A stretch of 64,000 nucleotides of DNA from Flavobacteriales bacterium (GTDB lineage: Bacteria; Bacteroidota; Bacteroidia; Flavobacteriales_G; Salibacteraceae): contig DNTB01000012.1 of assembly GCA_003499525.1 (NCBI GenBank), positions 1 through 64,000 of the forward strand. The letters run 5' to 3'. The translations under genes were made by a program, and so were the position numbers. The notes beneath the pieces were generated by a model. The model was given only the letters and a program-made list of their open reading frames with translations, made no database searches and was not told the origin of the DNA. This document shows, in pieces, positions 26,598-37,083 of the stretch; the stretch's first letter is position 1; the number at the start of each line of letters is the position of its first letter.

Positions 26598-27221
26598 CTA
26601 TGTGTTATTGGAAAAATTGTTTTTATAAGGCACGCGTTGCAATAAAGATCGTCCAAGCGTTATTTCATCGGTGAACTCTAGTTCGTTTCCTATGGGCACG
26701 CCACGGGCCAATGAGGTGATCTGCAGCTCGTCAGAATCCAACTTTTTATAAAGGTAAAAGCTGGTAGTATCCCCCTCCATAGTGGACGTTAACGCAAGAA
26801 TGATTTCCTTGATACCTCCGGATGCCACTCGTTTTTCAAGTTGAGATATAGTAAGTTGATCCGGACCGATACCATCGATGGGTGAGATGCACCCACCCAA
26901 TACGTGGTAGGTTCCAAAATACTGTTGCGTGCTTTCTATGGCAATAACATCTCTAAGATCCTCAACTACACAAATAGTGCTCTTGTCTCTCTTTGAGTTA
27001 CTGCAAATTGAACACATTTCTGTTTCTGAAATATTGTGGCAAACCGTACAGTAATTGATTCTTGACTTTAAGCTCTTTAATGACTCGCCGAACCTTTCAA
27101 GTGAGCCTTCGTCCTTTTGTAATAAGTTTAGAGCTAACCGGAGCGCTGTTTTCCTGCCAATGCCAGGTAATGATGCAAAATGCTCAACTACTTCTTCAAG
27201 CAGTTTCGATGGAATTTCCAT
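26598..27221 (-). CDS. recR: Recombination protein RecR
   Basis: RecFOR-pathway protein (207 aa) that helps load RecA at ssDNA gaps. HhH LPGIGRKTALRLAL at residues 18-31; zinc finger with Cys58, 61, 70 and 73 (YCTVCHNISETEMCSIC); Toprim domain with VVEDLRDVIAIE and LALTSTMEGDTTSFYL; C-terminal ARGVPIGNELEFTDEITL. Full length. It is followed by the GT2 fusion with a three-base gap. Confidence 0.97.
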   Translation of the reverse strand: MEIPSKLLEEVVEHFASLPGIGRKTALRLALNLLQKDEGSLERFGESLKSLKSRINYCTVCHNISETEMCSICSNSKRDKSTICVVEDLRDVIAIESTQQYFGTYHVLGGCISPIDGIGPDQLTISQLEKRVASGGIKEIILALTSTMEGDTTSFYLYKKLDSDELQITSLARGVPIGNELEFTDEITLGRSLLQRVPYKNNFSNNT

Positions 27222-27298
27222 GCGTCAAATTTAGCGGTATTGACTGATTGCCATATGCATCAAATAACAAGTGATGTGAAATTGATTAATTTGCCCGC

Positions 27299-28756
27299 AT
27301 GTCGCCATGGTTGGTCATCCTTCTCATACTCGCGTATTTCGGACTTCTGTTGTTGATAGCTCAAAAAACCAGCGATAACAGCAATGATGGTTTCTTTACC
27401 GGACGCCGAAATTCTCCATGGTATGTAGTTGCATTTGGAATGATTGGGGCATCGCTCTCCGGAGTGACGTTCATTTCCGTCCCTGGGTGGGTGGGCGCAC
27501 AAGAATTTGCCTACATGCAGGTAGTATTGGGGTACGTTGTTGGTTACATAGTCATCGCTACTGTCCTTTTACCTCTGTACTATCGACTGCATCTGACCTC
27601 TATTTATGAGTATTTGAAGCAACGATTTGGAACGTATAGCTATCGCTCGGGAGCCTGGTTGTTTTTAGTTTCCAGAATTATCGGAGCATCATTTCGCTTG
27701 TACCTGGTTGCAATGGTTCTGAAAATTGCAGTTTTCGACCGGTTGGACCTTCAGGTTCCTTACATACTCATTGCCGGCATTACTATTCTTTTAATATGGG
27801 TCTATACCTCGAAAGGTGGCATCAAGACGATCGTCTGGACAGATACACTTCAAACGGCCTTTATGCTGCTGGCCGTTGTCGTCACTTTATATGCTGTTTC
27901 TGAAACTCTCACCGGTAGTGGATGGTCATGGCCCCGACTGGTTGAGCAAAGCGAATATTCGAAAATTTTCAATTTTTCTGATTGGAATGCCCCTCACTAC
28001 TTTTGGAAAGACTTCATTTCCGGCGCTTTCATTGCAATTGTTATGACTGGCCTTGACCAGGACATGATGCAGAAAAACCTTTCCTGTAAGAACGTCAAAG
28101 AAGCCCGGAAGAACGTGCTATGGCTTTCGGTTTCATTAGTTATGGTAAACCTGCTTTTTCTGTCTCTGGGAGCCATGCTTTTTATATACTCAGGTTCTAA
28201 GGGAATTCCGATACCGGATAAGGCAGATGAACTGTTTCCTTCACTTGCTATGAATGAGCACTTTGGTATGATGGTTTCTCTATTCTTCATATTGGGGATG
28301 ATAGCTGCGGCTTACTCCAGTGCCGACTCAGCTTTAACAGCGCTCACAACATCATTTAGCGTGGATATTCTCGAAGTTCAAAAGCTATCACCAAAAAAGG
28401 CAGAGAGAATTAGAAAGCGGGTTCACATCGCTTTTTCTGTTGTTTTATTACTGGCTATTACGATCTTTCGGGAGGTGAATAACGACAGTGTGATCGCTGA
28501 ACTCTTTAAAGCTGCAGGATACACCTATGGTCCTTTGCTCGGTATGTTTGCTTTTGGATTATTCACAAATTTCAAAATATGGGATAAAGGGGTGGTAATT
28601 TTGGTCATTCTGTCCCCTTTCTTAACCTATTTTTTTATGCTCAATGCGGAAAACTGGTTCAATGGGTATAAGCCAGGTTTCGAATTGCTTATTCTTAATG
28701 GCCTATTGACATTCATGGGCATGTATGTACTTAAAGTGCTGAAAACCAACAAGTAA
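27299..28756 (+). CDS. Sodium:solute symporter (SSS family)
   Basis: Thirteen-helix Na+-coupled transporter (485 aa) of the SSS family. Characteristic segments are FTGRRNSPWYVVAFGMIGAS (TM1 region), SGVTFISVPGWVGAQEFAYM, KGGIKTIVWTDTLQTAFML and TGLDQDMMQKNLSCKNVKEA. The Na2-site segment AAAYSSADSALTALTTSF is also present. The substrate (sugar, sialic acid, myo-inositol or other) cannot be chosen from sequence. It is monocistronic and diverges from recR. Confidence 0.93.
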   Translation: MSPWLVILLILAYFGLLLLIAQKTSDNSNDGFFTGRRNSPWYVVAFGMIGASLSGVTFISVPGWVGAQEFAYMQVVLGYVVGYIVIATVLLPLYYRLHLTSIYEYLKQRFGTYSYRSGAWLFLVSRIIGASFRLYLVAMVLKIAVFDRLDLQVPYILIAGITILLIWVYTSKGGIKTIVWTDTLQTAFMLLAVVVTLYAVSETLTGSGWSWPRLVEQSEYSKIFNFSDWNAPHYFWKDFISGAFIAIVMTGLDQDMMQKNLSCKNVKEARKNVLWLSVSLVMVNLLFLSLGAMLFIYSGSKGIPIPDKADELFPSLAMNEHFGMMVSLFFILGMIAAAYSSADSALTALTTSFSVDILEVQKLSPKKAERIRKRVHIAFSVVLLLAITIFREVNNDSVIAELFKAAGYTYGPLLGMFAFGLFTNFKIWDKGVVILVILSPFLTYFFMLNAENWFNGYKPGFELLILNGLLTFMGMYVLKVLKTNK

Positions 28757-28807
28757 TATGTCACAACCCCTTCTGGTTTAGTAGAGGAGTAGAGAAGAAA
28801 TAAAAGA

Positions 28808-28815
28808 TATTTTTG
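28808..28815 (+). promoter_or_regulatory. Putative -7 box for fabG
   Basis: TATTTTTG matches TAnnTTTG exactly, 16 bases before the ATG at 28832, giving a very short leader. Confidence 0.5.
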
Positions 28816-28831
28816 CCAAAATTCATTGAAT

Positions 28832-29578
28832 ATGGAGTCGTTAAAAGGTAAAACTGGCATTGTTACAGGAGGAACCAGAGGAATTGGACTGGGTATAGTA
28901 CGAAGATTGAACCAGTTAGGGGTAAATGTAGCCTTTACCTATGCAAGTTCGGCGGCGAAGGCAGAGGAAATAGAAAAGGAGTTAGATTCTGAAAAGGCAA
29001 TGTGCAAGGGATATAAAAGCAACGCAGCTGAGTATGTTGAAGCTGAGAACCTTGTAAAAAGTGTCGTAGAGGATTTTGGTACAATAGATATTGTGGTAAA
29101 CAACGCCGGAATCACCCGGGATAACCTCCTCATGAGAATGACAGAGGAATCATTTGATGAGGTCATCAATGTAAACATGAAGTCCGTTTTTAACATGACA
29201 AAAGCTGTTCAAAGAACGATGCTGAAAAACAGGAATGGATCTATAATCAATCTTAGTTCGGTGGTAGGTGTTAAAGGAAATGCAGGTCAAGCCAATTATG
29301 CGGCATCGAAAGCCGGAATTCTTGGGTTTACGAAGTCCGTTGCCCTTGAATTAGGCTCAAGAAATATCCGTTGCAATGCCATTGCACCAGGATTTATTGA
29401 AACGGAAATGACCGCAGCCCTTGACGAAAAAACCGTCGATAGCTGGAGGCAGGCTATCCCTTTGAAAAGAGGAGGAACTCCATTGGATGTAGCAAATCTT
29501 GTGGCTTTTCTGGCTTCTGATGAATCATCCTATATAACCGGCCAGACTATAAATGTTGACGGCGGAATGCTGACCTGA
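28832..29578 (+). CDS. fabG: 3-oxoacyl-[ACP] reductase FabG
   Basis: Short-chain dehydrogenase (248 aa) that reduces 3-oxoacyl-ACP with NADPH in fatty-acid synthesis. Cofactor loop GGTRGIGLGI; NNAGITRDNLLMRM; catalytic triad in NLSSVVGVKGNAGQANYAASKAG (Ser, Tyr, Lys); C-terminal SSYITGQTINVDGGM. The NNAGITRDNLLMRM block marks FabG rather than a generic SDR. A TTG two codons upstream is also in frame, but the ATG at 28832 gives the canonical MESLKGK start. Confidence 0.92.
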   Translation: MESLKGKTGIVTGGTRGIGLGIVRRLNQLGVNVAFTYASSAAKAEEIEKELDSEKAMCKGYKSNAAEYVEAENLVKSVVEDFGTIDIVVNNAGITRDNLLMRMTEESFDEVINVNMKSVFNMTKAVQRTMLKNRNGSIINLSSVVGVKGNAGQANYAASKAGILGFTKSVALELGSRNIRCNAIAPGFIETEMTAALDEKTVDSWRQAIPLKRGGTPLDVANLVAFLASDESSYITGQTINVDGGMLT

Positions 29579-29582
29579 TCCT

Positions 29583-31652
29583 ATGCGGATACTATTTGAA
29601 TATTCGCCATGGCTTATTGTCCCCATCGCTCTGCTTGCCGGCCTGTATGCCTATTTGCTCTATTCAGGCAGAAGTGCCGAACTCTTTGGGAAAACCTACA
29701 TTAGACTTCTTGCTGCAATTCGTTTTTTGGTAGTTCTTTTTATTGGAACTTTATTGCTCAACCCAAGAGTACTAAATGTAGATGAAGTAGTAGAAAAGCC
29801 AGTATTCATCGTTGCACAAGACAATTCCAGATCGATTGTTGGTGCGTCTGACTCATCATTCAACAAAAACGAACTGGGTGATGCCTTGAAGAATGCAATG
29901 GGACAGCTTGAGGAAGAAGCAGAAATCATTTACCTTGGATTTGATAGTAAAGTAGTTCCTGACGACAAATGGGGGTTTGGAGGCCGATCTACAAATATTG
30001 CCGGAGTATTTGACTATGTCAGAGATAATTTTGCAGACAGAAGCGTTTCGGGCATACTGCTTTCTACCGACGGGATCTTTAACCTCGGACTTGACCCTGC
30101 CTACTACTCGTTTAAAAAAAATATTCCCGTTTTTACATTAGCCCTGGGAGATACCAATAAGTACCCCGATATTTCTATTGACCGTATTACGGCCAATAAG
30201 ATTGCTTATTTGGATGATGAATTTCCGGTGGAGATTGCCATTAAGTTAGAAAATGTAAGCTTAAAATATGTTGATTTAAATATTTATAAATCAGGTATTA
30301 ATGTTTATTCATATAAAGTTAGAGTTGATGAAGGTGCTGAATTTATCAAGCATCGATTTAACCTTAAAGCCAATCAGCCCGGTAAGCACTATTATACAGC
30401 TGCAATTTCTGAAATGGATGATGAAAAAAATGTCATCAACAACAGAGGTGACTGGTATATCGAAGTGGTGGATACCAGAAAGAAAGTATTATTTGTAGCG
30501 GGTGAAGTTCAGCCGGATATCGGCATCATCAAGACCATTTTGGACGAAAAACAGCGATTCGAAACCGATCTGGTTTTTTTATCACGAGGTGAAAATGTTT
30601 CGAACCTGCCTGATTATGACCTAATCATTACTTCCGGACTTCCATCGAAACGCTATCCTGAAGTTTTTGACAGAATAGAAAGAAGTGGGAAACCTGCAAT
30701 TCACCTGATATCCTCTCTTTCATCCCCCGAAAACCTTCCGGATTATCTGACCTTCGACGGCCGCTCCAGAATGGATAATATGACTAAAGCCAGTTGGAAC
30801 CCGGCTTTTACTGTTTTTTCACTTGAACCTCAATTGTTGGAGCGACTGGATAGAATGCCTCCCGTGAGAACTCCCTTTGGCGAACTGCGAGGTTTTGAGC
30901 CCGGTAATGTTGTGTTCTATCAGAAAGTAGGCAAGGTTCAGACGATGCAACCCGTAGTTTTTTTCACGCAACTGGATACCAAAAAAGCATGGTTTTGGGG
31001 AGAGGGGTTTTTCAGGTGGTGGATGTACGAATATCGCGATTTTGAATCGAGAGATCTCTTTACATCATTGATAGACAAGACAGTCCAGTATCTGACCATT
31101 GACGATCGGGAGAAACGAATTCACGTTTCCACAAAATCGAGAATGGATGAGGATGAGGAAACGATTTTCACCGCTGAGGTGTATGACCTTACCTATAACC
31201 TTATCAATGAGCCTTCTTTAGACCTTACTATTTATGATGAAGACCGGAAAGAATACCAATACAGCTTTGTACCTGACGGCAAAGGCTATCGGTTGAATGC
31301 GGGTCAGTTGCCACCTGGAGTTTATCAGTATGCGGCACGAACCAATGTTGGAGGAGAATTATTGATTGATGAAGGATCGTTTGTCATAACACGAATGGAA
31401 AGAGAAATGGCAGATATAAGGGCACGCTATGGAAGCTTGTACATGCTTTCGGAGCGAACAGGAGGCAAAATGTATTCTTCTCGTGACTTAGATAATCTTG
31501 GTGAAGACATAGTAAGCTCGACAGATTTTTCAGGAATACTGAGAACCACAGAAAATGAAAAGGGGATTTTGGATTATACTTTAGTCCTGATTCTATTACT
31601 CGCGTTGGCGACCATAGAATGGGTCGTAAGGAAGAGAGAAGGGAGTTATTAA
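29583..31652 (+). CDS. Membrane-anchored VWA-like protein
   Basis: Membrane protein (689 aa) with two N-terminal helices, a von Willebrand A-like domain and a final C-terminal helix (YTLVLILLLALATIEWVV). VFIVAQDNSRSIVG supplies a DxSxS-like MIDAS motif; GILLSTDGIFNLGLDP is the second MIDAS loop. A glutamine amidotransferase-like segment (ELRGFEPGNVVFYQKVG) and beta-rich repeats follow. It resembles Bacteroidota BatA-like/VWA proteins of unknown function. It begins four bases after the fabG stop. Confidence 0.8.
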   Translation: MRILFEYSPWLIVPIALLAGLYAYLLYSGRSAELFGKTYIRLLAAIRFLVVLFIGTLLLNPRVLNVDEVVEKPVFIVAQDNSRSIVGASDSSFNKNELGDALKNAMGQLEEEAEIIYLGFDSKVVPDDKWGFGGRSTNIAGVFDYVRDNFADRSVSGILLSTDGIFNLGLDPAYYSFKKNIPVFTLALGDTNKYPDISIDRITANKIAYLDDEFPVEIAIKLENVSLKYVDLNIYKSGINVYSYKVRVDEGAEFIKHRFNLKANQPGKHYYTAAISEMDDEKNVINNRGDWYIEVVDTRKKVLFVAGEVQPDIGIIKTILDEKQRFETDLVFLSRGENVSNLPDYDLIITSGLPSKRYPEVFDRIERSGKPAIHLISSLSSPENLPDYLTFDGRSRMDNMTKASWNPAFTVFSLEPQLLERLDRMPPVRTPFGELRGFEPGNVVFYQKVGKVQTMQPVVFFTQLDTKKAWFWGEGFFRWWMYEYRDFESRDLFTSLIDKTVQYLTIDDREKRIHVSTKSRMDEDEETIFTAEVYDLTYNLINEPSLDLTIYDEDRKEYQYSFVPDGKGYRLNAGQLPPGVYQYAARTNVGGELLIDEGSFVITRMEREMADIRARYGSLYMLSERTGGKMYSSRDLDNLGEDIVSSTDFSGILRTTENEKGILDYTLVLILLLALATIEWVVRKREGSY

Positions 31653-31653
31653 C

Positions 31654-33177
31654 CTACTTTTTTACCGTTTTCTTTACCGTTTTGGAATCATTTATCTCCA
31701 ATTCAATAAAGTAGATTCCCTTTTTGAATTCCTCAAAATCAATTCGTAGCTGTTGAAGCCCGTTTGTTGTTTTTTGAGATTGTTCGTAGAGTACTTTTCC
31801 AGATAGATCTAAAATGCGAACGGTAGTTTCATCTCCTCCCAACGATTCGAATTCAACCCATACCTCATCATCTATCGGGTTAGGATATATCCTGACTTCG
31901 TCCTGTTTTATTGGTGTATCCAGGCTGGCACATACCTCTACATGAATATAGGAGACTTTCGTTTTTGAATCTGATCCGCTGGAATTACTCGCAATCAGGT
32001 TAACGGGATAATATCCTTCTTTTGAATAGCATATTCCTGAAGGGTTTTGAGCTGTAGACGTACTTGGTGAGGCTCCTGGAAAATTCCACTGCCATGAGGT
32101 TGCCCCAATACTGTTATCTGTAAAATCAATACATGTAGTTTCACAAAGGGTAGTATAAGCAGTGGAAAAATCGGCTGAAAGAATTTGGTGAGGACCGGAT
32201 TTCCATAAACCCCTGCCATAAGTTCCCGCATAGAGCATACCGTCTGCTTCAGAAAACTTCAGGTCATTAACAATAGTATTGGGCAACCCGTTGTCAAAAG
32301 GTATCCAATCCGGGAGGTTATCATTCTTGTAATAAACTCCGATATCCGTACCAATATAAAGCCCATTCGAACTATTCGGCTCATAAACAATAGTGTTGAC
32401 ACCTACTCCGGGCAGAGAGCCGGTAATGGAAGTCCAGGTCATACCGCCATCTGAAGAGTAGGAGACTTTATCGGTAGCGCTGAAACTGCTTTTGGTCATC
32501 CAAACTTTCATCGGGTCTGTTGGATGAATCGCCAAGGAGCTTACTTGAAGTAGCCCAGTTGTAACTGTATTCCATGTTTGTCCTCCATCATCGGAGCGCA
32601 CCACATTAGTTCCTTCACTCACATAGATCACATTGGGGTCTGAAGGAGCATAGTAAACGAGGTCAATCTGTGCAGTACCCGGATATATGCCGAGCTGATT
32701 CCAGTTGAAACCTCCATCTGTCGATTTGTAGACTTCATCCTTTCCGATAATCAGTTCTTGAGGATTTGAGGGGTTAAGATCATAGGGTGTGACCCAGCTT
32801 GAAAATGCGTTTACACCGCTTCCGTTATTCAAGACAATCGTACTTCTACTTACCCATTGGTTTTCTGTTTTATACAGTTTTCCATTTTGAACGGAGCTGC
32901 ATTGAACCTGGTTGTTATTGTAATCTATAATACAGTGCATACCGTCCCCTCCGGTACGATCATCCCAGACTCCATTATAGATTTCCTTAGTGCCGTTATC
33001 TTGCAAGCCACAAAGAACGTTGCCCTGATTCATGGATGCCGTGCTAATTCGGTATATCTGACTAATTTCCAGTCCATTAGATATATCCATCCATGTATTG
33101 CCGTGATCATCCGAATAATATAACCCTCCGTCGTTGCACTCAAATAGTCGGTTTGGAACTAGCGGGTGAAACCTCAT
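31654..33177 (-). pseudogene. 3' half of a frameshifted BNR/PKD secreted protein with T9SS domain
   Basis: Continuation of the gene starting at 34499; a one-base loss in a G-run at 33256-33260 separates the two. This half holds more BNR/sortilin-like propeller repeats (YSDDHGNTWMDI, KSTDGGFNWNQLG, RSDDGGQTWNTV, YSSDGGMTWTSI). A PKD domain follows (~360-425; FTDNSIGATSWQWNFPGA), and then a type A T9SS sorting domain (VRIYPNPIDDEVWVEF...KKGIYFIELEI). The reading frame stays open upstream of the first ATG to the break. It may be translated from its own ATG but would lack a signal peptide. Confidence 0.8.
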
Positions 33178-33239
33178 AAAGTGCTTATCTGCATGGACTT
33201 CCTGTACGAGAGAAGTTAAATGATCAGACCATATGCTCT

Positions 33240-34499
33240 TTAGACTCCATGTACTCCCCCATCAGAAGACCTCCATGCGTTAATTCCCCCAAGAAAGACT
33301 TCATCCGCATCTAATGGGTTAAGTGTGAAAGAAAGATCATAGTAACCTTGACCTCCACAGCTGGATCCATCGTCTGACCAGTCGAGGTAATTATTCGAGC
33401 ATGTTCCCTGCAGATATTTCGTAATTGTATTTCCACCGTTGGTGGATTTAAACAAGCCATCCAGTCCTTTATCAGAGCCAGAAGAGAGTATCTGGATAAG
33501 TTGCGGATCATTCGCAGAAACGGCAATATTAGCTCGCTTACAGCCATTGAGTGAAGCCTGCATGGTCCATGTTGTCCCGCCATCAATAGATCTGTATAAT
33601 TCGACCCATCCGTTAAAAGGACGTGTGGTTGAATAGACCGTATCCGGATTGGAAGGATGGAATTCTGCATCTAAAAACCTTCCGGTTCGGGCCTTTGTCC
33701 ATGAACCACCTGAGTCTTCAGTGCGATATATACCATCAGTGGTAGTTGCTATTAAAATCGTCGGATCACGGGGATCCATGAGAAGTCGACCAATAACCTC
33801 GTAATCTCCAAATTCATTGAAGCTCAGGCCTGTTACCGTCCATGTTGCTCCTCCATTGGTTGTTTTAAATACTCCGGCAGAGTAAGTGTCATAACCGTCA
33901 CGATCTCCTGTTGCGATGTATATTTCATCCGGGTCATTAGGATTCACTGAAATGTCACTCACGCCCAATGAAGGCAAGTCATCAGTAAGACTTGTCCATG
34001 TTGTTCCATTGTTGGTAGTTTCCCAAATCCCCCCGGCCGGCGCTCCTACCCAATAGGTATTCGGATCGGTAGGGTGGAACGCGATGCAATTCAAACGGCC
34101 GATTCCTCCATAACCACTAAAACCAGTTGATGGCCCCACAAATTGCCAGTTTCCAGCGTTGCCCGACCTGTTTTTGTATGCAGGATTGGATTCTTGATAG
34201 GCAAGCCATTCACGATATAGTTCAGATTTTGTAGAAATGCGGCCATCTTTCTTCATTCTATTTTCGATAAACCACTCAGCTCGCTTAAACTGTTTCCAGC
34301 CATAAGCTTTCTTCTTTACACCGTCTTCAAAGTAGTACCCGTTTTCAATGTTTTTGTCTTTCCAATACTCATTGAAAGCCTTCTGGACCTCACGGAAATC
34401 GCTTGGATTGTCTTCGAACCCCTGCATCCAGGGTTGAGCGAATATTGAAATGGGGAATAGGATTACGGCAAGAGCCATGAGAGTGTAGTGTCTGCGCAT
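33240..34499 (-). pseudogene. 5' half of a frameshifted BNR-repeat secreted protein
   Basis: Signal peptide MRRHYTLMALAVILFPISIFAQ, then sortilin/VPS10-like BNR propeller repeats (WETTNNGTTWTSL; FKTTNGGATWTVT; YRTEDSGGSWTKA; YRSIDGGTTWTMQ). It ends prematurely as SSDGGVHGV. Adding one G to the five-G run at 33256-33260 gives SSDGGSTWSLKSIWSDHL, the standard repeat, and the frame then runs through to the stop at 31654, about 948 residues in total. The whole product would be a T9SS-exported surface protein. Mutation, phase variation or a sequencing error could cause the break. Confidence 0.82.
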
Positions 34500-34680
34500 C
34501 AGAAAAAATATTGGGTGAGGGAAATAGGATTATCGAAAGGTGGATTCAATATTAAAGGTTGTTTTCAATGTGCAAAAGTACAGCGAAAGTGACAATGAAT
34601 CAGGATTATTGTCAATCATTAAGCTGTTCATTATCAGTTCACAAATGGACATCTTTACCTTATTAAAATGGATGCATTAT

Positions 34681-35838
34681 TTAATTCACATCTTTACCGT
34701 CTTCCAACATTTTAATCATTCTGCTGAGATTTTCCCTATTGAGTTTATCCGGCGCCTGTTCAAAAGCCTTTTCAGCATACTTTTTGGCCTTTTTATAGGA
34801 TCCCAAAGCAGAGTAACCCCTTGCTAGTCCGACATTGGTGGGCCATGCACCCTTATGTGCTTTATGGTTGGCCTTAAAGACTTCCAGAGCGATTTCCGTT
34901 TTACCTTCTTTCATCAAACTTCGCCCATACTGATGTACCTTGAATGCGTTGGAGCCCGGAAAATTTGCCGCCTCAATCGCCAGTTCTTTTGCCTCATCAT
35001 CGCGTTTGAGTGCAAACAGGACGCTGGCCTTGGTCTGTAGTGTTTGGAAATTTCGCTCACCAACAAAAGGACCATTAATGGCAAAATCAGCCCATTTCAA
35101 ACCATCTTCAAGGTGGGTGTTGTAGTTTACACAGAATGACGCCGCCGTTACCCAAGCCTGCCAGTAAAACCCGATTTCAGATCTTAGTTCGTTTTCGATT
35201 CTCTCGATATAAACGGCCTTAAAATCAGGAACGGCAATCTCGAACGGCACGGCCAGATTTTCCCATCGCATTTGAGCCTTGCAATGCTCCAGGTCGCGTT
35301 CCGTGAATTCAAAAGTCAAAAACTCATTAAATTCCTTTTGAACTGGCTGTGATTCAATTCTTAGTTCATCCTCACTTGTGGTGTAGAAATAGCTGCCCCA
35401 CGAATTGTAATTTCTTGAAAAGATGATGGTCCAGACACTGTCTTTGTCCGGAATCATAAACAACCCGTATTTGCCAGCGCTCAGCGGCTTTCCTCCAACT
35501 AAAACATCATGAGAAAACTCAATCGTAGTGTTTTCGTTGGCACCAACACGCCAGGGCGACGGATTATCGTCCGTGCTCCACCCGAAGCCGAGGTTTTGCA
35601 TACCAAAAGGCACTACATCACCCCATATCTTTCCTGATCTATCCTCGCCATTCGGACCAGTAACATTAGGGCTATTGTATTCTATGGTGACAGAAACCAG
35701 GCCCATGTATTGTGTAACAATGCTCTTTTGGTTGTCTCCGCTTGGTGGATAGGAGATGACCTGGGCATGTAAGTTAAGAGCCGTGAAGAAGGCAAGAGTG
35801 GCTGCAAACAAGCCGAAATATGCTCTCGTTTTTCTCAT
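34681..35838 (-). CDS. DUF2911 domain protein with TPR C-terminus
   Basis: Secreted protein (385 aa): signal peptide to about residue 26 (LHAQ), DUF2911 domain (~30-180; YPPSGDNQKSIVTQYMGLVS, VTIEYNSPNVTG, GKIWGDVVPFG, SAGKYGLFMIPD) and TPR-like helices from ~240 (WADFAINGPFVGERNFQTLQ; ALEVFKANHKAHKGAWPTN; GYSALGSYKKAKKYAEKAF). The function of DUF2911 is unknown; it is widespread in Bacteroidota. The start abuts the stop of the C1 peptidase gene with no gap, so they form an operon. Confidence 0.87.
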   Translation of the reverse strand: MRKTRAYFGLFAATLAFFTALNLHAQVISYPPSGDNQKSIVTQYMGLVSVTIEYNSPNVTGPNGEDRSGKIWGDVVPFGMQNLGFGWSTDDNPSPWRVGANENTTIEFSHDVLVGGKPLSAGKYGLFMIPDKDSVWTIIFSRNYNSWGSYFYTTSEDELRIESQPVQKEFNEFLTFEFTERDLEHCKAQMRWENLAVPFEIAVPDFKAVYIERIENELRSEIGFYWQAWVTAASFCVNYNTHLEDGLKWADFAINGPFVGERNFQTLQTKASVLFALKRDDEAKELAIEAANFPGSNAFKVHQYGRSLMKEGKTEIALEVFKANHKAHKGAWPTNVGLARGYSALGSYKKAKKYAEKAFEQAPDKLNRENLSRMIKMLEDGKDVN

Positions 35839-37017
35839 TTATTTGATATTCAGTTTTTTACGTATGTTTTTCGGGATAGCGTCCTTGTGAATTAAAATGT
35901 TGATGGTTTTGTAGCGGACATAAGATTCCGATGCGAAAAAGTAACCGTCGTTGTATTTCGTTCCCCAGGAGTTTTTAACGATAAAGTACTTTGTCCCAAA
36001 TTGATCCGAAGCGATTCCCGTAAAATGCATTCCATGATCATCTGTGGTTCTGTAATTATCGAAAGCTTTTTGACGCAGTTCCTGATCTATGACCAGTTCC
36101 TCTACCGGTGCATCAAAGACATCTCCTTCTTTTTCAGCACCGGCATCGCTGAAATTCTGATTATCCGCACCTTTTACTTTGATCTCATCAAAATCTGTAG
36201 GAACTATAGCCAGACGATCGCGGAATGAGAACCCTTTTTCACTCACATCTGCACCCCAAGCCACTGAATAACCATTCTCAACTGCTGACTCCATTACCTC
36301 CATTAGTTCTTCCAATGGAAGATTGTACGAAGTACCCCACATCCAGTTATCTGGAACTTCAATTGCAAATTGGCTGTAAAACGGATGATGTGTAAAAGAG
36401 GTCAATGATATATAGTCATCCGAATTGAAACCAATACTTCCGGCATATTCTTTTGGGCTCATTCCGTTGTATCCTTCTGGGAGTTCTCCCAGATATGAAT
36501 TAAGTGTTCCTTCTACAGCCCCTAACCATGCCGTTGACAGCTCTTTGTTTGGGTTTTTGATCACAGTCTCAACCATCGCGCTAAGAACTTGGTCCATCTC
36601 GCCGTGAACATGTTTTTCCGTGCCGTAGTTTAACCCAGGATATTCACTCTCCGGCACTATTCCGTATTTGTCCATCACGTACATAACATCATGGAATGCT
36701 CCTCCCGGACCAAAATTTGTCTCGCCATGCATTCGAACCGCTTTTTCTGCTTTATCACGGTAGGTATGCCATACCACAAACATTTCCGAAAGGTCGGGCG
36801 TATCGTATCCCATTCTTTTAAACTCAGATTCAAAGAATGAGAGAGCAGAAAAGCTCCAACACGTACCTGAGCGATATTGATTCTCAACAGGAGCCGCTTC
36901 AATGCTGTTATTTATTGTAAATAGATAACCACCACCCTCAACGTTGCGGACTGTATCCTGAGCAGTGGATTCGAGAAAAATTAAGGAGAGAATTGTAAGG
37001 AGTAAAAAATGTTTCAT
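35839..37017 (-). CDS. C1-family cysteine peptidase (bleomycin hydrolase/PepC-like)
   Basis: Exported papain-fold peptidase (392 aa). Signal peptide to Ala19/Gln20; catalytic Cys53 in QYRSGTCWSFSALSFFESE; catalytic His in DDHGMHFTGIA; catalytic Asn in FIVKNSWGTKYNDGYFF. The C1B (aminopeptidase C) arrangement, with a long insert between Cys and His, fits the length. With a signal peptide it probably acts in the periplasm on peptides. First gene of an operon with the DUF2911/TPR gene. Confidence 0.9.
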   Translation of the reverse strand: MKHFLLLTILSLIFLESTAQDTVRNVEGGGYLFTINNSIEAAPVENQYRSGTCWSFSALSFFESEFKRMGYDTPDLSEMFVVWHTYRDKAEKAVRMHGETNFGPGGAFHDVMYVMDKYGIVPESEYPGLNYGTEKHVHGEMDQVLSAMVETVIKNPNKELSTAWLGAVEGTLNSYLGELPEGYNGMSPKEYAGSIGFNSDDYISLTSFTHHPFYSQFAIEVPDNWMWGTSYNLPLEELMEVMESAVENGYSVAWGADVSEKGFSFRDRLAIVPTDFDEIKVKGADNQNFSDAGAEKEGDVFDAPVEELVIDQELRQKAFDNYRTTDDHGMHFTGIASDQFGTKYFIVKNSWGTKYNDGYFFASESYVRYKTINILIHKDAIPKNIRKKLNIK

Positions 37018-37037
37018 GTATAGATTTTTCGATCGAC

Positions 37038-37045
37038 TAATTTTG
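37038..37045 (+). promoter_or_regulatory. Putative -7 box for the DUF6702 gene
   Basis: TAATTTTG matches TAnnTTTG, 38 bases before the ATG at 37084. Confidence 0.45.
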
Positions 37046-37083
37046 GCGCAATTTAAGAGTAAAGCTCAATCAGAAATTTAAAA

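Noticed and set aside
33240..33263. Programmed -1 ribosomal frameshift
   Set aside because: The G5 run shows no canonical X-XXY-YYZ slippery heptamer or evident downstream pseudoknot; a simple indel explains the repeat sequence better.
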